Below, one piece after another: positions 11,475 through 22,880 of a DNA stretch of 64,000 nucleotides (its first letter is position 1; each line of letters begins with the position of its first letter). A program made the translations under genes and the position numbers. The notes beneath the pieces were generated by a model. It ran no database searches and was not told where the DNA came from. It saw nothing but the letters and a program-made list of their open reading frames with translations. Source of the DNA: Cricetomys ansorgei (taxonomy: Eukaryota; Chordata; Mammalia; Rodentia; Nesomyidae); the NCBI GenBank assembly GCA_026225945.1, contig JAMJFZ010000711.1:1899501-1963500 (forward strand), read 5' to 3'.

Positions 11475-12250
11475 ATTAATCTATGGATGGTTTAACATAA
11501 GGAAAATAGACCTCCTACAACAGTTGGCAAAGAATTAAGAGTTTTCTGTTAGCAGCTATGAAAGGAAGACATTTTGGAAGCCTAAATCAACTCCATTCAT
11601 GCCTTGATTACAGCCTTGGCCAATAATCAGGGCTGCAACCTCATTAGAGACCCCGAGTCTCCTTAATGTTAATGCATCCTCCTTACTCAAAGGGATTTCT
11701 ATGTATTTTTTTAGATAGCAAGTTTTCAAAATACTAAAGCAACACCAAAAAACATTAAGAGAAAGTTTACTTGAATTAAAACCTGCTCTTTCACTTCCCC
11801 TTCTCCTCACCACTCTGCACCATAATTTTCTAGTTTGCACAACATAATCTATACCAATCTTCACAGACAAACCCAAGGATACATTGCAATTTGGCAATGA
11901 CAGAATTCACAATGATGGAGATCATGTTCATCAGGGAGTAAGTAGTAAGAGCTTTGAAGTGTAGAGTAGCTCCAAACAAGCATGGAAGAATTTAAGGAGT
12001 AAATCAACTTTGCTCCTATTTGACAAAGTTATGAAATAAAAACATATAAAGTTTTTGTAATACATTTCTCTCAAATATCATTATATTCAAAGTTAAAACA
12101 GCAGTTCCCTATTCTGTGCAATTGATTTTAAGGAGAAATACTGATTTTATACCTGTTGCTCTCTCCTTGGCATTTAAATAGTGACTGCTTCAAACAGTTT
12201 ATATTAGAGCATCCTAAAACCCTAGTCTGAGATTCAGAAATGCTTAAAAT
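11475..12250. other. No recognised repeat; one 113-codon chance open frame
   Basis: The minus strand has an open frame from 11897 to 11556. Its product has no recognised domain, and the region has no nearby splice or promoter logic that I can support. I treat it as chance. Confidence 0.4.
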
Positions 12251-12255
12251 ATGGT

Positions 12256-12568
12256 AGCCTGGAGTTAGGAATATGTCTCCTGGGTAAAGTAACTGCTAAG
12301 CAAGGAGGAGGACCTGAGATCAGATCTCCAGGAAGCATAAAAAAGGCTGGGCACAATGGTGGACATCTGTAATCTATGTGTTGGGACAAGAGCATCCCCA
12401 GGAAACATTGATTAACCAGTTTGGCTAAATGCCATGTTCCAGGATCAGTGAGAGACCCTGTCTCAAACATTGAGGTAGGGAACAAAAGAAAACAGTTGAC
12501 ATCAACTTCTGGCCTCCATGGGGGCATGGAAACACATACATGCATGCACTACACAAACACACACAGAT
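12256..12568 (+). mobile_element. Long composite SINE: tRNA-like head, B1-like middle, CA tail
   Basis: A degenerate head with GGACCTGAGATCAGATCTCC (B box-like) is followed by AAAAAGGCTGGGCACAATGG, GAGACCCTGTCTCAAACATT, CTGGCCTCCATGGGGGCATG and a CA/ATGC tail. The order head, B1-like, CCTCCA block and CA tail matches a rodent composite SINE seen again at 21366-21715. Confidence 0.65.
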
Positions 12569-12569
12569 T

Positions 12570-13235
12570 AAACAGACTAAAGTGGTTTCCACAACCCCAA
12601 ATCTAAGAAATGTCAGTTACTGTAGTTCATATGCACGAAATAATAATGGTTTATGTGTCTCTTTGTACCTACTCCATAAACTCACCATAAATCAATGGGA
12701 ACAATTTTTTTAAGGAATTCAATTTTATTAGCAGTTTCATGATGCATACTTCCTAAACCTAAAAATATTTTTGTCAAATAAATGTTAACTGACTAATGCC
12801 ACCATAATAAAACATTCTATCTGCCATCTTCATTACTGTACAAGCTTGCAATGTGTTTACACTGACTACAAAGTGCCCGGGATTCCTAGAAGCAAGTGAG
12901 AAGCGGGCCAGGAGCAAAGTGGACACATGATTGGCTACACTTAAAAATAATGATACCATTCACGAACAGAATTTGTAAATACATTTCTTCTACTTCATGT
13001 GCTCAAGGAAAAGATAGTCTCCAAAATGTTCTGTGATTCATAGAATGGCAAAGTATTTATGATACAGTTAAAAAGAATATATAAAACTTAAAAAATAATA
13101 ATGTGCGGTTAAGGCAAAGTCATCAGAATAAGAATACTTAGGGGGAAATGGACATTAAAATTCTAGAGCTTAAGCTTTCATAAAAAGCATATAAATATAC
13201 ATATATACTTCTATTTCTTTGGGGTCTTTGGGGAA
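12570..13235. other. No recognised feature
   Basis: Unremarkable AT-rich sequence. Short open frames only. Confidence 0.45.
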
Positions 13236-13460
13236 GAAGCACACTGTGGACCCAATCCACTGCTTTGTGTAAGCAGCAAGTGCTCCAGTACTGAATGCAC
13301 CCCTAGCCCAAAGGATCTCATTTGGTTACTTCAAAATAAGCATGTATTCATTTTCCCATTTAGCTAAACATTTTCTTTAATGGTGTTAGGTATGGAACCC
13401 GGGGTCTTAGGTATGCCAAGGAAGACCTCTACCACTGAGGTACATCCCACATTCTGTAGT
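13236..13460 (-). mobile_element. B4-like SINE fragments, antisense
   Basis: Two pieces carry the complement of the ID/B4 head. One ends near CACCCCTAGCCC at 13310. The other contains TATGGAACCCGGGGTCTTAG and CCTCTACCACTGAGGTACAT at 13390-13445. They may be two insertions or one split copy. Confidence 0.55.
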
Positions 13461-13464
13461 TTTA

Positions 13465-16045
13465 AATATAGCATTAGATTTTATTTTATGTTGTGGCTTC
13501 TATGACAAAATGCATTTGTAATATGTTTTATAGGATTACTGTGGGTTTCTTGAGCACACCATAAGTGGCAATGGAAAACAACAGCATTTCAAAGCCAAAA
13601 AGCAGCCAGAATTATTAACTGGTCAAGCCCAAGAGGGGGAAAAAACTGACTACAAAAAAAATATTTCACAGAATAATCACTTATGCTTCAACAATGTTAG
13701 CAATATTCACGTAACATTCAATTAATTGAAATGTTATCTCTTCACATTTGAAGTTTTAAGCACATTATTACTGACTTTATACAAAGCACCTTTGAATGCC
13801 AGTACTTCACATTTGATGATAAGCAGTCTATACTGAACTTGTTGTATAGACCACTGCAGACTGAGTGGAACAGAGACGGCAGAAGACACGTATCCTGCGA
13901 CACAGACAGGTCATCTCTCTATCTTAAACAGTCCTCAAATAAGACTAGAAATGTTTCTTTTTAAAAGAAAGGACAGCTAGTCTATTACACTATTCAAATC
14001 CTGAAGACATGTTATACATGTCCTTACTTTATCACTATTGTAAAATTAACCTTCCAAGATCACAAACTCAATACGAATCATAAAGATCTCAGGTTAGCAA
14101 ATGTGGTATAATTATCATACTTTGCACGACGGTGTCAGGTTAAAGTACATGTGACCAGAAATAAATCCTGAAATGACAGAGAAAGGCTCCCAGCTCATCA
14201 AGGTACTTTACCATGGTTACATGTCCACATTCTTTTTCAGCAGAATTAGCAATCATAAATGTTTATTTACTGTATGTTTTCCAGTGTCGCAAATCAGAAA
14301 TAGAACTCAACCTTGAATATAATAAAAAGTAAAATTCAGAAAAACCTGAATAAAAATGGGGAAAGATAGCATTTTTAAACATTTAAAAGGATCAAAAATT
14401 GAAGTACCAAAAAAGTATCAATAAAGGTGTAAAAAAAAAATTGTTGATAAAAGTGTAAAAAAAAAAAAAAAGACTATTAGTCTTAACTCTTAGGCAATTT
14501 GCCATATCAGTTTTTTTTAAAGTATCTACAGTCTCTAATCTAGCTATTTTGCCTCCACATATCTGTATCAAACAGTGTATACTAAACTCATTATATAGAC
14601 TTTACTGCTGGTTGAGTGGAGAATATACAAAATATACAGAATATACAAAGTATACAAAAAGAATATACAAAAGTGACTTTGGGGAAATGCACAAGAGTAT
14701 TAATTTTAACATTATTCAAAAAATAAAATATTTCAGATAACCCAAATGTTCGCCGTAACAGAACGAATAGAATTTGGTGTATCTGCATTACAGAATACAA
14801 GTTACAAATACAACACCAGCACATTTACAAAGGATGAGCTAGACTGTGCTAGAGCAACAGGAAGGAAATCGCTGAGTTGTTTCATATGAAAAAATATATA
14901 TCATCAAGAACGTCGTTTTAATAATTATTAAAACAAACATGTATGTATTTTCCATAGCTAAAATAATATATGCATATATGTGAAGAAAAAAATAACTGTG
15001 GTTCAGATGAATCCAAGCTCACATTGTTAATAGTGGTTTTAGTCGGGAGGGTACAGATGAGAAAAGGAGCAAAGGGAACATATTTCACCTGTTACGTTTC
15101 CATGCTCTTTGAAACTTTGTCAAGTAGCAAGTTTCAATAATTTCAACAATGAAATGGAAATATTAAAAGGAGAGGGGATAAGATGAAGGTAATTCAAACA
15201 GAAACAACAGAGAAGGAAAGGTAACACTTTGATACCTAGATAAAGAGGGAAGGAGGGAGCTGGCTTGCTTATTGTGATTACAAAAAGAAGTTGCTGTGAA
15301 ACAGCAAGACCTTTTGATGCCTAGACTTTAAAAAAAAAAAAAAATAATTCTGTGGTCTGAAAAAGAATGTTACAATCTTTGAAATCTAAATTTACAAAAA
15401 AAAATCAAAAGAATCAACACAAAATAGTGCAAAGCAGATTAAATATGGAATAAAGACATGCACAAGCACACACATGCTTAGCACACTTGGGCAGTCTTGC
15501 TACACTTGTAAGAACAAACCACATTCTGACACAGCTCAAAGCAAAACTGGTTTAAGGAGTTAGGATGGTAAAGGTTAAGGTCTTCAAGAGTCCCCAAGCA
15601 TGGGGAGACCGGGGTAGGTGTGCTTCAGTGAGTTCAATAGGGTGGGTTAGAACTGGCTGTAAGAATCCAACCAAAGCACAGACCTTTATGGCAGACCATA
15701 ACTACTCCTCTGTGCCTGGATTCCATCTCATGTGAATGCATGAATCAGAGTCTGGCCACAAGTTAGTGGACTTAGTATACACACTTTCCACTGTGAATCC
15801 CAAAGATCTATTACTGTTTACTTCAGAGCAACTCTGTGATGTTCTGCTATATAACCTTTGCATATGTTGTAGCAAAGAACTGTCTGCATGAAATAAAGTG
15901 TAGAAGTTTTCAGAACCAACTGTTACTTGATTTGACTTCTCTCCCCTAGGAGACACAAACCTTACACTGACAGCATAAGCCACTTCAAATTGAAAGACTG
16001 AAAAGAGACAAGAAAAGAACCCAAGAGGATACATTATTCTTTTCT
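13465..16045. other. AT-rich region without recognised gene; contains a diverged 47-bp duplicate and a 10-bp tandem repeat
   Basis: Two diverged direct copies of about 47 bp lie at 13824-13870 and 14573-14620 (roughly 80 percent identical by eye). A short tandem array follows at 14612-14672, and poly(A) runs occur near 14458 and 15332. A 117-codon minus-strand open frame spans 16055-15702 without a recognised domain. Confidence 0.45.
14612..14672. repeat. Degenerate ~10-bp tandem repeat (AATATACAAA)
   Basis: Five or six imperfect units of AATATACAAA, with variants ending in CAGA, CAAAG and CAAAAAG. This produces the repetitive peptides seen in short frames over it, which are not genes. Confidence 0.85.
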
Positions 16046-16049
16046 TTTC

Positions 16050-16275
16050 CCCCAATTCTAGGAATTAAACCTAGGATTTTGTGCATGCTAAGTAAGCACT
16101 CTACCATCCAGCTCTATCTCCAGTGTGTTTTCTATTTTAAAAGGGGGTCTAAAATGGCAAGGCTGACTCTGAACTGACTACATGTAGCCCAATTAGGCTA
16201 TGAACTTGTAATCAAACTGCCTCATCCTCCAAAGTAGCTGAGATTACAGGCCTGAACTACTATGCCTGGCTTAGC
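16050..16275 (-). mobile_element. B4 SINE, near full length, antisense
   Basis: The plus strand reads AATTAAACCTAGGATTTTGT, GCATGCTAAGTAAGCACTCT, ACTACATGTAGCCCAATTAG, then CCTCCAAAGTAGCTGAGATT and ACAGGCCTGAACTACTATGC. This is the complement of a B4 with both its B1-like and ID-like halves. Confidence 0.8.
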
Positions 16276-16429
16276 TAAATATAAGCATTTGGACAGACTT
16301 ATTTTTGCTAAAGCCTATTTAACTGTAAGTCATAAAATAACAGTATTCATATAGTTATAAAGAGTTAACTGTATTTTTCAACACACCATGTGTAAACACT
16401 GCTTTTGGACTTTTTTTCCTCTTGTATGC

Positions 16430-17890
16430 CACTAGCAGTCTCCCTGATGGGGTGGTGGACAGCGTGGCTGCAGAGCTGCCTGAGGGCTATGAGTGAAGAG
16501 GCCAAGGTAGCAGAAAGGATGGTTCTGAGGGTAGAGCAATGTGCAGCAGACTGGAGCTTAAGAAGAACCTGCCCCTGGATGCACTGCCAAACCACAGGAT
16601 CACCCCTGACTGAGCAATAACAAGATATCCCTACTGAAAATGTTTCATTTTCTGGGTTGAGTCTCCTGGGAAGACTTCCGTGAACCATACTATCACACAC
16701 AAAAAAAAAAAAGTGTCTATATTGGATCTGTGTTCCTCTCTGTGATATGTTCTACAGCAAGAGGTCATTTTGATGTCTGTGACACCTACTGCTGCTGAGG
16801 ACCATGTGGATATCCGTGATCAGTGTTACTGTGCTGCCACTGGAATATATGTTGTCTGTGACCTGAGATACTGGTGGAGGCCACGTCAGTGACCCGAGCT
16901 GCCATCACAGGCCATGTTGAGGTCCGTGATCAGTGCTGCAGCTGGAAACCATTTCGATATTCCTGGTCCAGAGGCTATGTCGATGTCTGTAGTCCATGAC
17001 ACAGCCAGAAACCATGTTGACAGCTGGGATCCCTGCTGCTGCCAGCGACTGTGTTGATTACCATGGTCCATGCTACAGCCAGAGGCCAAGTTGATGTAAT
17101 TATCAGTGCTGTAACTGCAAACCATGTTGATGCCTGTGATCCTTATTACCTCCAGAGACTATCTTGAGGTCCGTGAGGTCCGTGATCCCAGCAGCTGTGG
17201 GAGGCCATGGTGATGTGCATGATCCAGGCTGCCACAGGAAATCATGTCTTTGTCCATGATCTGTGCTGATAGCATAGACCATCTTGATGTCTGTGATCTG
17301 TCCTGCCTCTGGAGACCATGTTGATCTCCCTGAACACTGTTCCTTCCAGAAACCATGTAGATGCCTGTAATCTATGCTCCTACTGGAGTCCATGTTAATA
17401 TCCATGATCCATGCAGTTACCAAAATCCATGTTGATTCCCCGGGACCATTCTGCTGCAGTCAACTATGGACAAGAGGGCTTCTGCAGCAGTATTTAATGA
17501 CTGCAGATTCATAGCTGAGAATAAGAGAAATTGAGGCCCTCTGTGGCAACCCCCTTAAAAAAGAAAACTGTGATAGAGATGCTGAGGTATAGCTGTTCAC
17601 AGTTGATACTTTCTAGTGGGGACTCACAGTTAATGCCTTCTAGTTAGAGTGTAGGGATAGGAGTCAGTTTCTGTTAAGGGTCTACCCACTGGGAGTATGA
17701 ACATGCCCCCCCAAGAAGGATATAGCAACAAAAGCTTGGTTTTCCTCTTTCCTTCCCTTCCTCCCTTCCTCCTTTTTTTTCTTTCTTTTTTGAGGGCCCA
17801 TGGGTGGGAGGGTGGATCTGGGAGGAATAGAAAGTGAGTATGATCAAGATAATGGTATGAATATTATAAAACCTGAAAAAAAGAAAAAAA
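16430..17890 (+). mobile_element. Probable Lx-like LINE-1 3' UTR containing a minisatellite
   Basis: Three parts in one orientation suggest one element. First is a leader (16430-16735) with CTGCCAAACCACAGGATCAC and TGTTTCATTTTCTGGGTTGA. Second is a 37-bp tandem array (16735-17465). Third is a downstream part with CCCACTGGGAGTATGAACAT, a poly-pyrimidine run (17740-17790), GGAGGGTGGATCTGGGAGGA and AAGTGAGTATGATCAAGATA before an A-rich tail, as in rodent L1 3' ends. No coding part remains. Membership of the leader and the array in the same element is inferred. Confidence 0.5.
16735..17465. repeat. 37-bp-period minisatellite, about 19 degenerate units
   Basis: Each unit begins CCATGTTGATGTCTGTGAT and continues with a GCTGCTGCCAGAG-like half. 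The TTGA landmark (or its variant) recurs at 17017, 17054, 17091, 17127, 17164, 17210, 17247, 17284, 17321, 17358, 17395 and 17432. Spacing is 37 almost throughout. One 46-bp unit contains a 9-bp internal duplication (CCGTGAGGT). Earlier landmarks at 16770, 16807, 16852, 16886, 16917, 16954 and 16980 show more indels. The period is not a multiple of three, so the open minus-strand frames across it are by-products. Confidence 0.93.
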
Positions 17891-18435
17891 TGAAAAGAGA
17901 AACAATAAAAGAGATCTCTATCTCTATTTTCCATTCCTAATTAATGCTTTGACAGGAATGGTCATCAGTTGCTGCTAACAAGACACAGACAACTACATAC
18001 TATGTAACTCTACCTAGAAGCAAACAAAACCAACTACAAAGTGTTTCTGGGAAGAAAAAAAACTCATACCTCAATTTCATCAAGCTATCACATTTATTAT
18101 TGACTTTTAGGAAACAAAGAAACACACACACACACACAACAATATCAACAACAATTTAAAAAAACAGCGATGAATACCATAGGTATCAGCAAAATCAGAC
18201 TGTGAGAAACTTTACATTCTCATTTATGCAATAAATGAATTTCTACTAAAGAGATGAAGAAGAGAAGCCAACCAATGAAAGTAACTTTAAGATATGCTTA
18301 AGCACCTGGAATGTAGGCCTTTATTTGGATTCTGATTTTAACAAACTATAAATAGAGAAACAGAGGCGTGAGCACTGATTATATGGCAGTGATACTACTG
18401 ACGGGCGTTTTGTGATTTGAGTGTTCTTTTGATTT
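17891..18435. other. No recognised gene
   Basis: AT-rich with a CA run near 18121-18139. Nothing else recognised. Confidence 0.45.
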
Positions 18436-18439
18436 TACG

Positions 18440-18560
18440 GGTGGTTTCTGTTTCTTTGGTTTGTTTTTTTGTTGGTCTGATCTTTGGTACTGAGGACTGC
18501 ATCCACACCTCAAGCATGTCAAGCACAGAGCTCTACCACTGACCAGCACTTCTCCCAAGG
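18440..18560 (-). mobile_element. B4-type SINE fragment, antisense
   Basis: A T-rich stretch is followed by GATCTTTGGTACTGAGGACT and CAAGCACAGAGCTCTACCAC. This is the complement of the ID-like part of B4 with its A-rich tail. Confidence 0.65.
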
Positions 18561-18564
18561 AATA

Positions 18565-20155
18565 AGTGTTATGTGAGAAAATGACACTGCTTATGATTTT
18601 TAAAAGGAGCATCTTCATCATTTAATGGCACAGACTAAAAAAATGTTTTGAGTGACACAAATTGCTTCAAAATTACTGAGGGGAAGTCCTGGGAACATGG
18701 TTGGGGATATGTCCAAAACGCTAACAATAAAATGGTACTGATTAAAGCTAGATTATTGTGACTTTGGGATAATTATCCTCTAGATAGTTTATAAATATAA
18801 AATATCCCATAATAAAAATTAACTAAAATTTCCTTTTGAAACATAGGAAATGATACCTGAAATGTTAATTTAGCAGAAAAGATATTGGCATATTGACCTT
18901 TCCATCTTGAGTACATCAACACCTGAAGAAACAGTGCTTGCTTACAGGCATGCTTAGTAGCTCTTGCATTACAGGAATAGCACTTGACTACACGTTTTAA
19001 CACATAAAGTAAAATCAGCACAGAAAGTACAATAACTTTCCAAGTCAAGGTTGCAGCCTTTGGGGACTCAACTCTTCCCTCTGGAATGGGGTTATCAGTC
19101 CATAGGCAGCTGTGTCTGAGATACCTGTGTTCTCTTTGCCAGCTGTGCCTGACTTAGCTCTCCACTGATCTTGGACTTTTCCTCCCTGAAGATACTATAT
19201 ATGACGTTGTATTTCTTAATAAACCTACGTGGCAGAAGTCATCAGCCTATGCAAGAGCTCCTGGTTCCAGCTACTGCTTTCATCTTTTTTCTCATCCCTA
19301 GTCATCCCACTTGACACCTCGCATTTAGGACCTTATTCCTGCTGGTTTGGGTCAATAACACCCACATATATAGGAACACATATACACACAACATCAAAAA
19401 TACTTAAGGGAAGAGGAACAACTAACCTATGAAATATACTTGGCCACATGATTTGTCTATACTTTTAATAATAGGCTCAGCACTAGAAACTCTGGAATAC
19501 ATGGACTAAACAGTAATGTTCTGAAACTTACTACTGAATTTATTTTGGTTTCAGGGACATAAAGTAGTCAGATCCTCTTTCTTTTATGAAATTCTTACTG
19601 AAAAACTATTTCCTCAAACAAAGATATACATTAATTCTTTACTGTACATTTTACATATTCAAAGCTATACTCAGCTGAACTAAAAAAATACTTTGTTGAA
19701 TAACCTGAGAATTCAGGTAACACAGGCAGAAACAGGATCTAAGCATCTGACAGTCTTTTAGAGCATACACATGAGATCATGTAAATACTCAAAAGATTCT
19801 GATCATTTCACTGGATCACAAGTAGCTCACAAATAAGTGTAACAGAACAATCCTCAATTTCTTAAAATAGCTTTCCAATAGCAAAAACACCACAACACAC
19901 AATGCTGTGTGAATTCAGAAGATTCTATAATATTTGAAAGATGAAGTAATGTTTTCTAATTAGAGAATGTTTACTGAACATGCACTTAAAATGAAAATGG
20001 TTAGGATTAAACTCAAAAGTTTTAAACAACAGTGTTACCATTATACAAAGTGTATCACTTCGCAAATTTCAGTGCTAACACCTACATTCCAATCATCTAA
20101 GAAATCAATCTAACATTTAATTTTATTATATGATTTAACATTAAGTTTTAAAAAT
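18565..20155. other. No recognised gene; possible LTR-like end near 19050-19240
   Basis: 19050-19240 has AATAAA at 19218 and mixed composition suggestive of the end of a retroviral LTR, but I could not match a family. The rest is AT-rich and unrecognised. Confidence 0.35.
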
Positions 20156-20157
20156 TT

Positions 20158-20392
20158 TTACTCAACTAAATACCACATGTTTGCTCTCACATGTGGAATC
20201 TAATTTTTTTTTTAAAGAAAAAAATGTAAAACACACAATTTAAGGAAAGGAAAAAAATCAGTGGGAGAAGTGGAACCAGAAAGGGTAATAGTGGTGAATA
20301 TGGTGACGTGCATTATATATATATGTCATAATGCAATTATAAAACCATTCCTTTGTACAATTAATATACAAGCGTAAAATTATTTTAAAACA
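20158..20392 (+). mobile_element. Old LINE-1 3' end
   Basis: Contains TTTGCTCTCACATGTGGAAT, a purine-rich block with GAAGTGGAACCAGAAAGGGT, a TATATATATGTCATAATGCA block and CTTTGTACAATTAATATACA in the order found at L1 3' termini. No coding potential. Confidence 0.7.
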
Positions 20393-21360
20393 GTTGAAGA
20401 ATTAAAATCATTAAGAGTTAAATTCTATTGGCCCTTTGCTTCAATGTAGATTTACTAAACAAACACAAGTCTCAGTGATTCGTGAATCACTTTACAAAAT
20501 CAGTTAAAAAATTAAGGCAACTAAAATTTAAATACAATCTAGAGCTTTCCACTCCACTTAATAGCTTTCTCTAGTTGTCTTCTCTTAGCCTCAACTTTAC
20601 AGAAGTGTACTCTATAGAACTGAGAGTAACTAAACCCTAATAAAAGCAATTTAAAATTTTTGATAGAAGAAATGTTCCATCAAATGCCATAGCAAGGGCA
20701 AATGCCAATTTTATTTGCATTCTATATGCCAGTAATCTGTTCAACAAAGAAATGTTTAAAATATTTAACAGTAAGTGGTTAAAAAGAAAATACAAATAAA
20801 CAGTATTGTTTTAAGCAAAATATATGAAAGGAAGTCTTGTCTCATTCATCATTACCATTCACTTGTATCTGGAACACACTTTAAAGTTACAATGATTTTC
20901 TTTAAAAAAAAAAAAAAAAAGAAGAAGAAGAAGAAGAAAGAAAGAAAGAAAAAGAAAAAAAAAAGAAACTACTTCCCATAGCAAGCATGATCTTCCAGAA
21001 GACATTGTCACCATATTAATATAAAAATAAACTGTTTTCCAAATCAAACATTATGGAAGAAGAAAAGAAATAGAAATAGTCGCAATGTCTTACAATGTTG
21101 GAGACCTTTACAGACTCAAATTCCTCAAGAACACTGTTTCTCACCATCTACAACACAAAGTAAACTTGAGACGCTATGACTTAAATCAATTTATCTAAAC
21201 CAGTGCAATTACTACAGCTTATATTCCAAACTTACTCTACAAAGGAAGGGACCCAACAACACAAGAACAAGAAACAGTAAACACACAAACAAGAGAGCAC
21301 TACTGTTTCCTTTTTTAAGTCATAAAACATGAAGACGCACTGTTTCTACCTAATTAATGA
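20393..21360. other. No recognised gene; A/GAA microsatellite inside
   Basis: AT-rich. The only notable item is the A-rich microsatellite at 20901-20966, which generates lysine-rich frames. Confidence 0.45.
20901..20966. repeat. Poly(A) / (GAA)n / (GAAA)n microsatellite
   Basis: About 17 A are followed by GAAGAAGAAGAAGAA and then GAAA units. This all-purine strand could form triplex DNA. Confidence 0.95.
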
Positions 21361-21365
21361 AGTAG

Positions 21366-21715
21366 GGGTCTGGGGAGATGGCTCAGTGGGTCAAGCACTT
21401 GTCAATGACAAGCCTGAGGACATCAGTTTAGATCTCCAGCATGGTAGAGAATGCACAGTGGCTGCAGCCCACCTCTAATTCCAGCTCTCAAGAGACAAAT
21501 CAGAGTTTCCTTAAAGCAAGCTGGAAAGCTATAATAGAGAAAATAGTGAGCTCAGGTTTTGAATGTGAAAACTTGCTTCAAAAACAAGGTAGAGAGAGAT
21601 GAAGGAGACACTTAACCTCAGTCTCTACACATACATGTGAATGTGTACTCACAACACACATGCATGAACAAGCATGTGCATGGACACATGCACACACACA
21701 CAAAGTACACAACCA
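21366..21715 (+). mobile_element. Long composite SINE: tRNA-like head, B1-like middle, CA tail
   Basis: The clear tRNA-derived head GGTCTGGGGAGATGGCTCAG and the B box-like CATCAGTTTAGATCTCCAGC lead into TAATTCCAGCTCTCAAGAGA, then AGAGAGAGATGAAGGAGACA. A long ATGCACACA-type tail ends near 21706. It is the clearest of the composite copies in the window. Confidence 0.75.
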
Positions 21716-22027
21716 AACATTTTTTTAATTGAGATAAAAAACATAATTAAGAAAATGAAACATTTTACTTGGGTACAGACTCAGGAAGCGAATTGTATGG
21801 AAAAGCTTTATAAACAAAGGCTTCACATCAACACTGCTAAACAACACTGCATATAAAAATTCTACTCTAAATTTCTATTTTTGGCAAATGCTTTCTAGGC
21901 TCTTTCTTACACTCTACTAAAAATGATAAGGCTTGTTACAGCTTCTTCAGATAAACTCTGTATATCAATTATTTCTTTAAAAGATTATATCACCCGCATT
22001 ATAACATATATAACATTTAACATTATA

Positions 22028-22190
22028 TATATGGAGCCAGGTATAAGTTTGGCATCAGTGATTCAACACTCTCAAGAAACAAACAGGAGACCTTCTTGAG
22101 ACAAGAAGTTACCACCCTGGCCAACATAAGGAGAAAGTATCTAAAGAAAAGGTAAAGGAAAGAGAGAAAGGAGAGGAGAGGGAGAAGAAA
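22028..22190 (+). mobile_element. Diverged B4-like SINE with purine-rich tail
   Basis: GGAGCCAGGTATAAGTTTGG, CTTCTTGAGACAAGAAGTTA and CACCCTGGCCAACATAAGGA follow B4/B1 order. A GAGAAAGGAGAGG-type tail follows. Confidence 0.5.
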
Positions 22191-22535
22191 GGAAATAAGC
22201 AATAAACCACAATGATCGTTTTCCTTAAAGGAACTATATAAAACTAACCTCATTAATTTTGCTCATCAATCATAAAACCCCAGATTGTAGGTAACTCTTA
22301 AACAGGATAGAGATAAACTCTGACACAGCAAAATGCACTGACCAGTGTATACTTCTATGGTTTTTGACAAGTGCAGGCAGTCATGTCCACACCACCGGTA
22401 TAGTAATAGTTCCCCCGCAGCCCCAACTCCTTCACCATCTTCAGTAATCAACCCTTCCCCAGCTCCAGTCTCTGACAAGCACTGATCTGCTCCCACTTTA
22501 ACAGTTTCTTTTTTTGCAGAGTATTATATAAAGTA
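22191..22535. other. No recognised feature
   Basis: Mixed sequence with short minus-strand open frames only. Confidence 0.45.
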
Positions 22536-22537
22536 AC

Positions 22538-22880
22538 TCACAGGATATTTATCCTTGTGGAGTTCGCCAAGTTTTATGAATGTGTAACTGCATGGCTTTC
22601 AGCCAAGTTGGGAGTTTTCAGCCATTATTTCTCCAAATATTTTTGTGTAGAGGTCTTCATATATGCTTCCTGGGTTTCTCATGTCACAGATGTTAGAACT
22701 TTTCTCTTTGTGCTTCTCGTTTCATTCAGTCTCTTCCTCTTTGCTGTTCAGGTTAAAGAATGTCTATTCAGTTCTTTCCTGTCATCTCCATTCTGATACT
22801 GAACTCACATGCTCAGTTTTTAGTTTCTTCAATGAGTTATTTTACCTTTTAATTATAAATTTTCTATGTGGTTCTTATAC
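22538..22880 (+). mobile_element. Ancient mammalian LINE-derived repeat, orientation uncertain
   Basis: GATATTTATCCTTGTGGAGT, GTTTTCAGCCATTATTTCTC, CAAATATTTTTGTGTAGAGG, then TTTCTCATGTCACAGATGTT and CTTTCCTGTCATCTCCATTC match a common old mammalian interspersed sequence. I associate it with ancient L1-type elements. Two overlapping plus-strand frames across it are not thought to be genes. Confidence 0.5.

Noticed and set aside
11556..11897. 113-codon minus-strand frame
   Set aside because: Considered as a small gene, but no motif, start context or neighbouring exon was found.
16886..17423. Minus-strand frames of 79 and 106 codons with repeated motifs
   Set aside because: They arise from the 37-bp minisatellite, whose period is not a multiple of three, so the repeat cycles through frames. 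Not a coding repeat protein.
20775..21047. Lysine-rich and phenylalanine-rich frames
   Set aside because: Direct translation of the A/GAA microsatellite on both strands.
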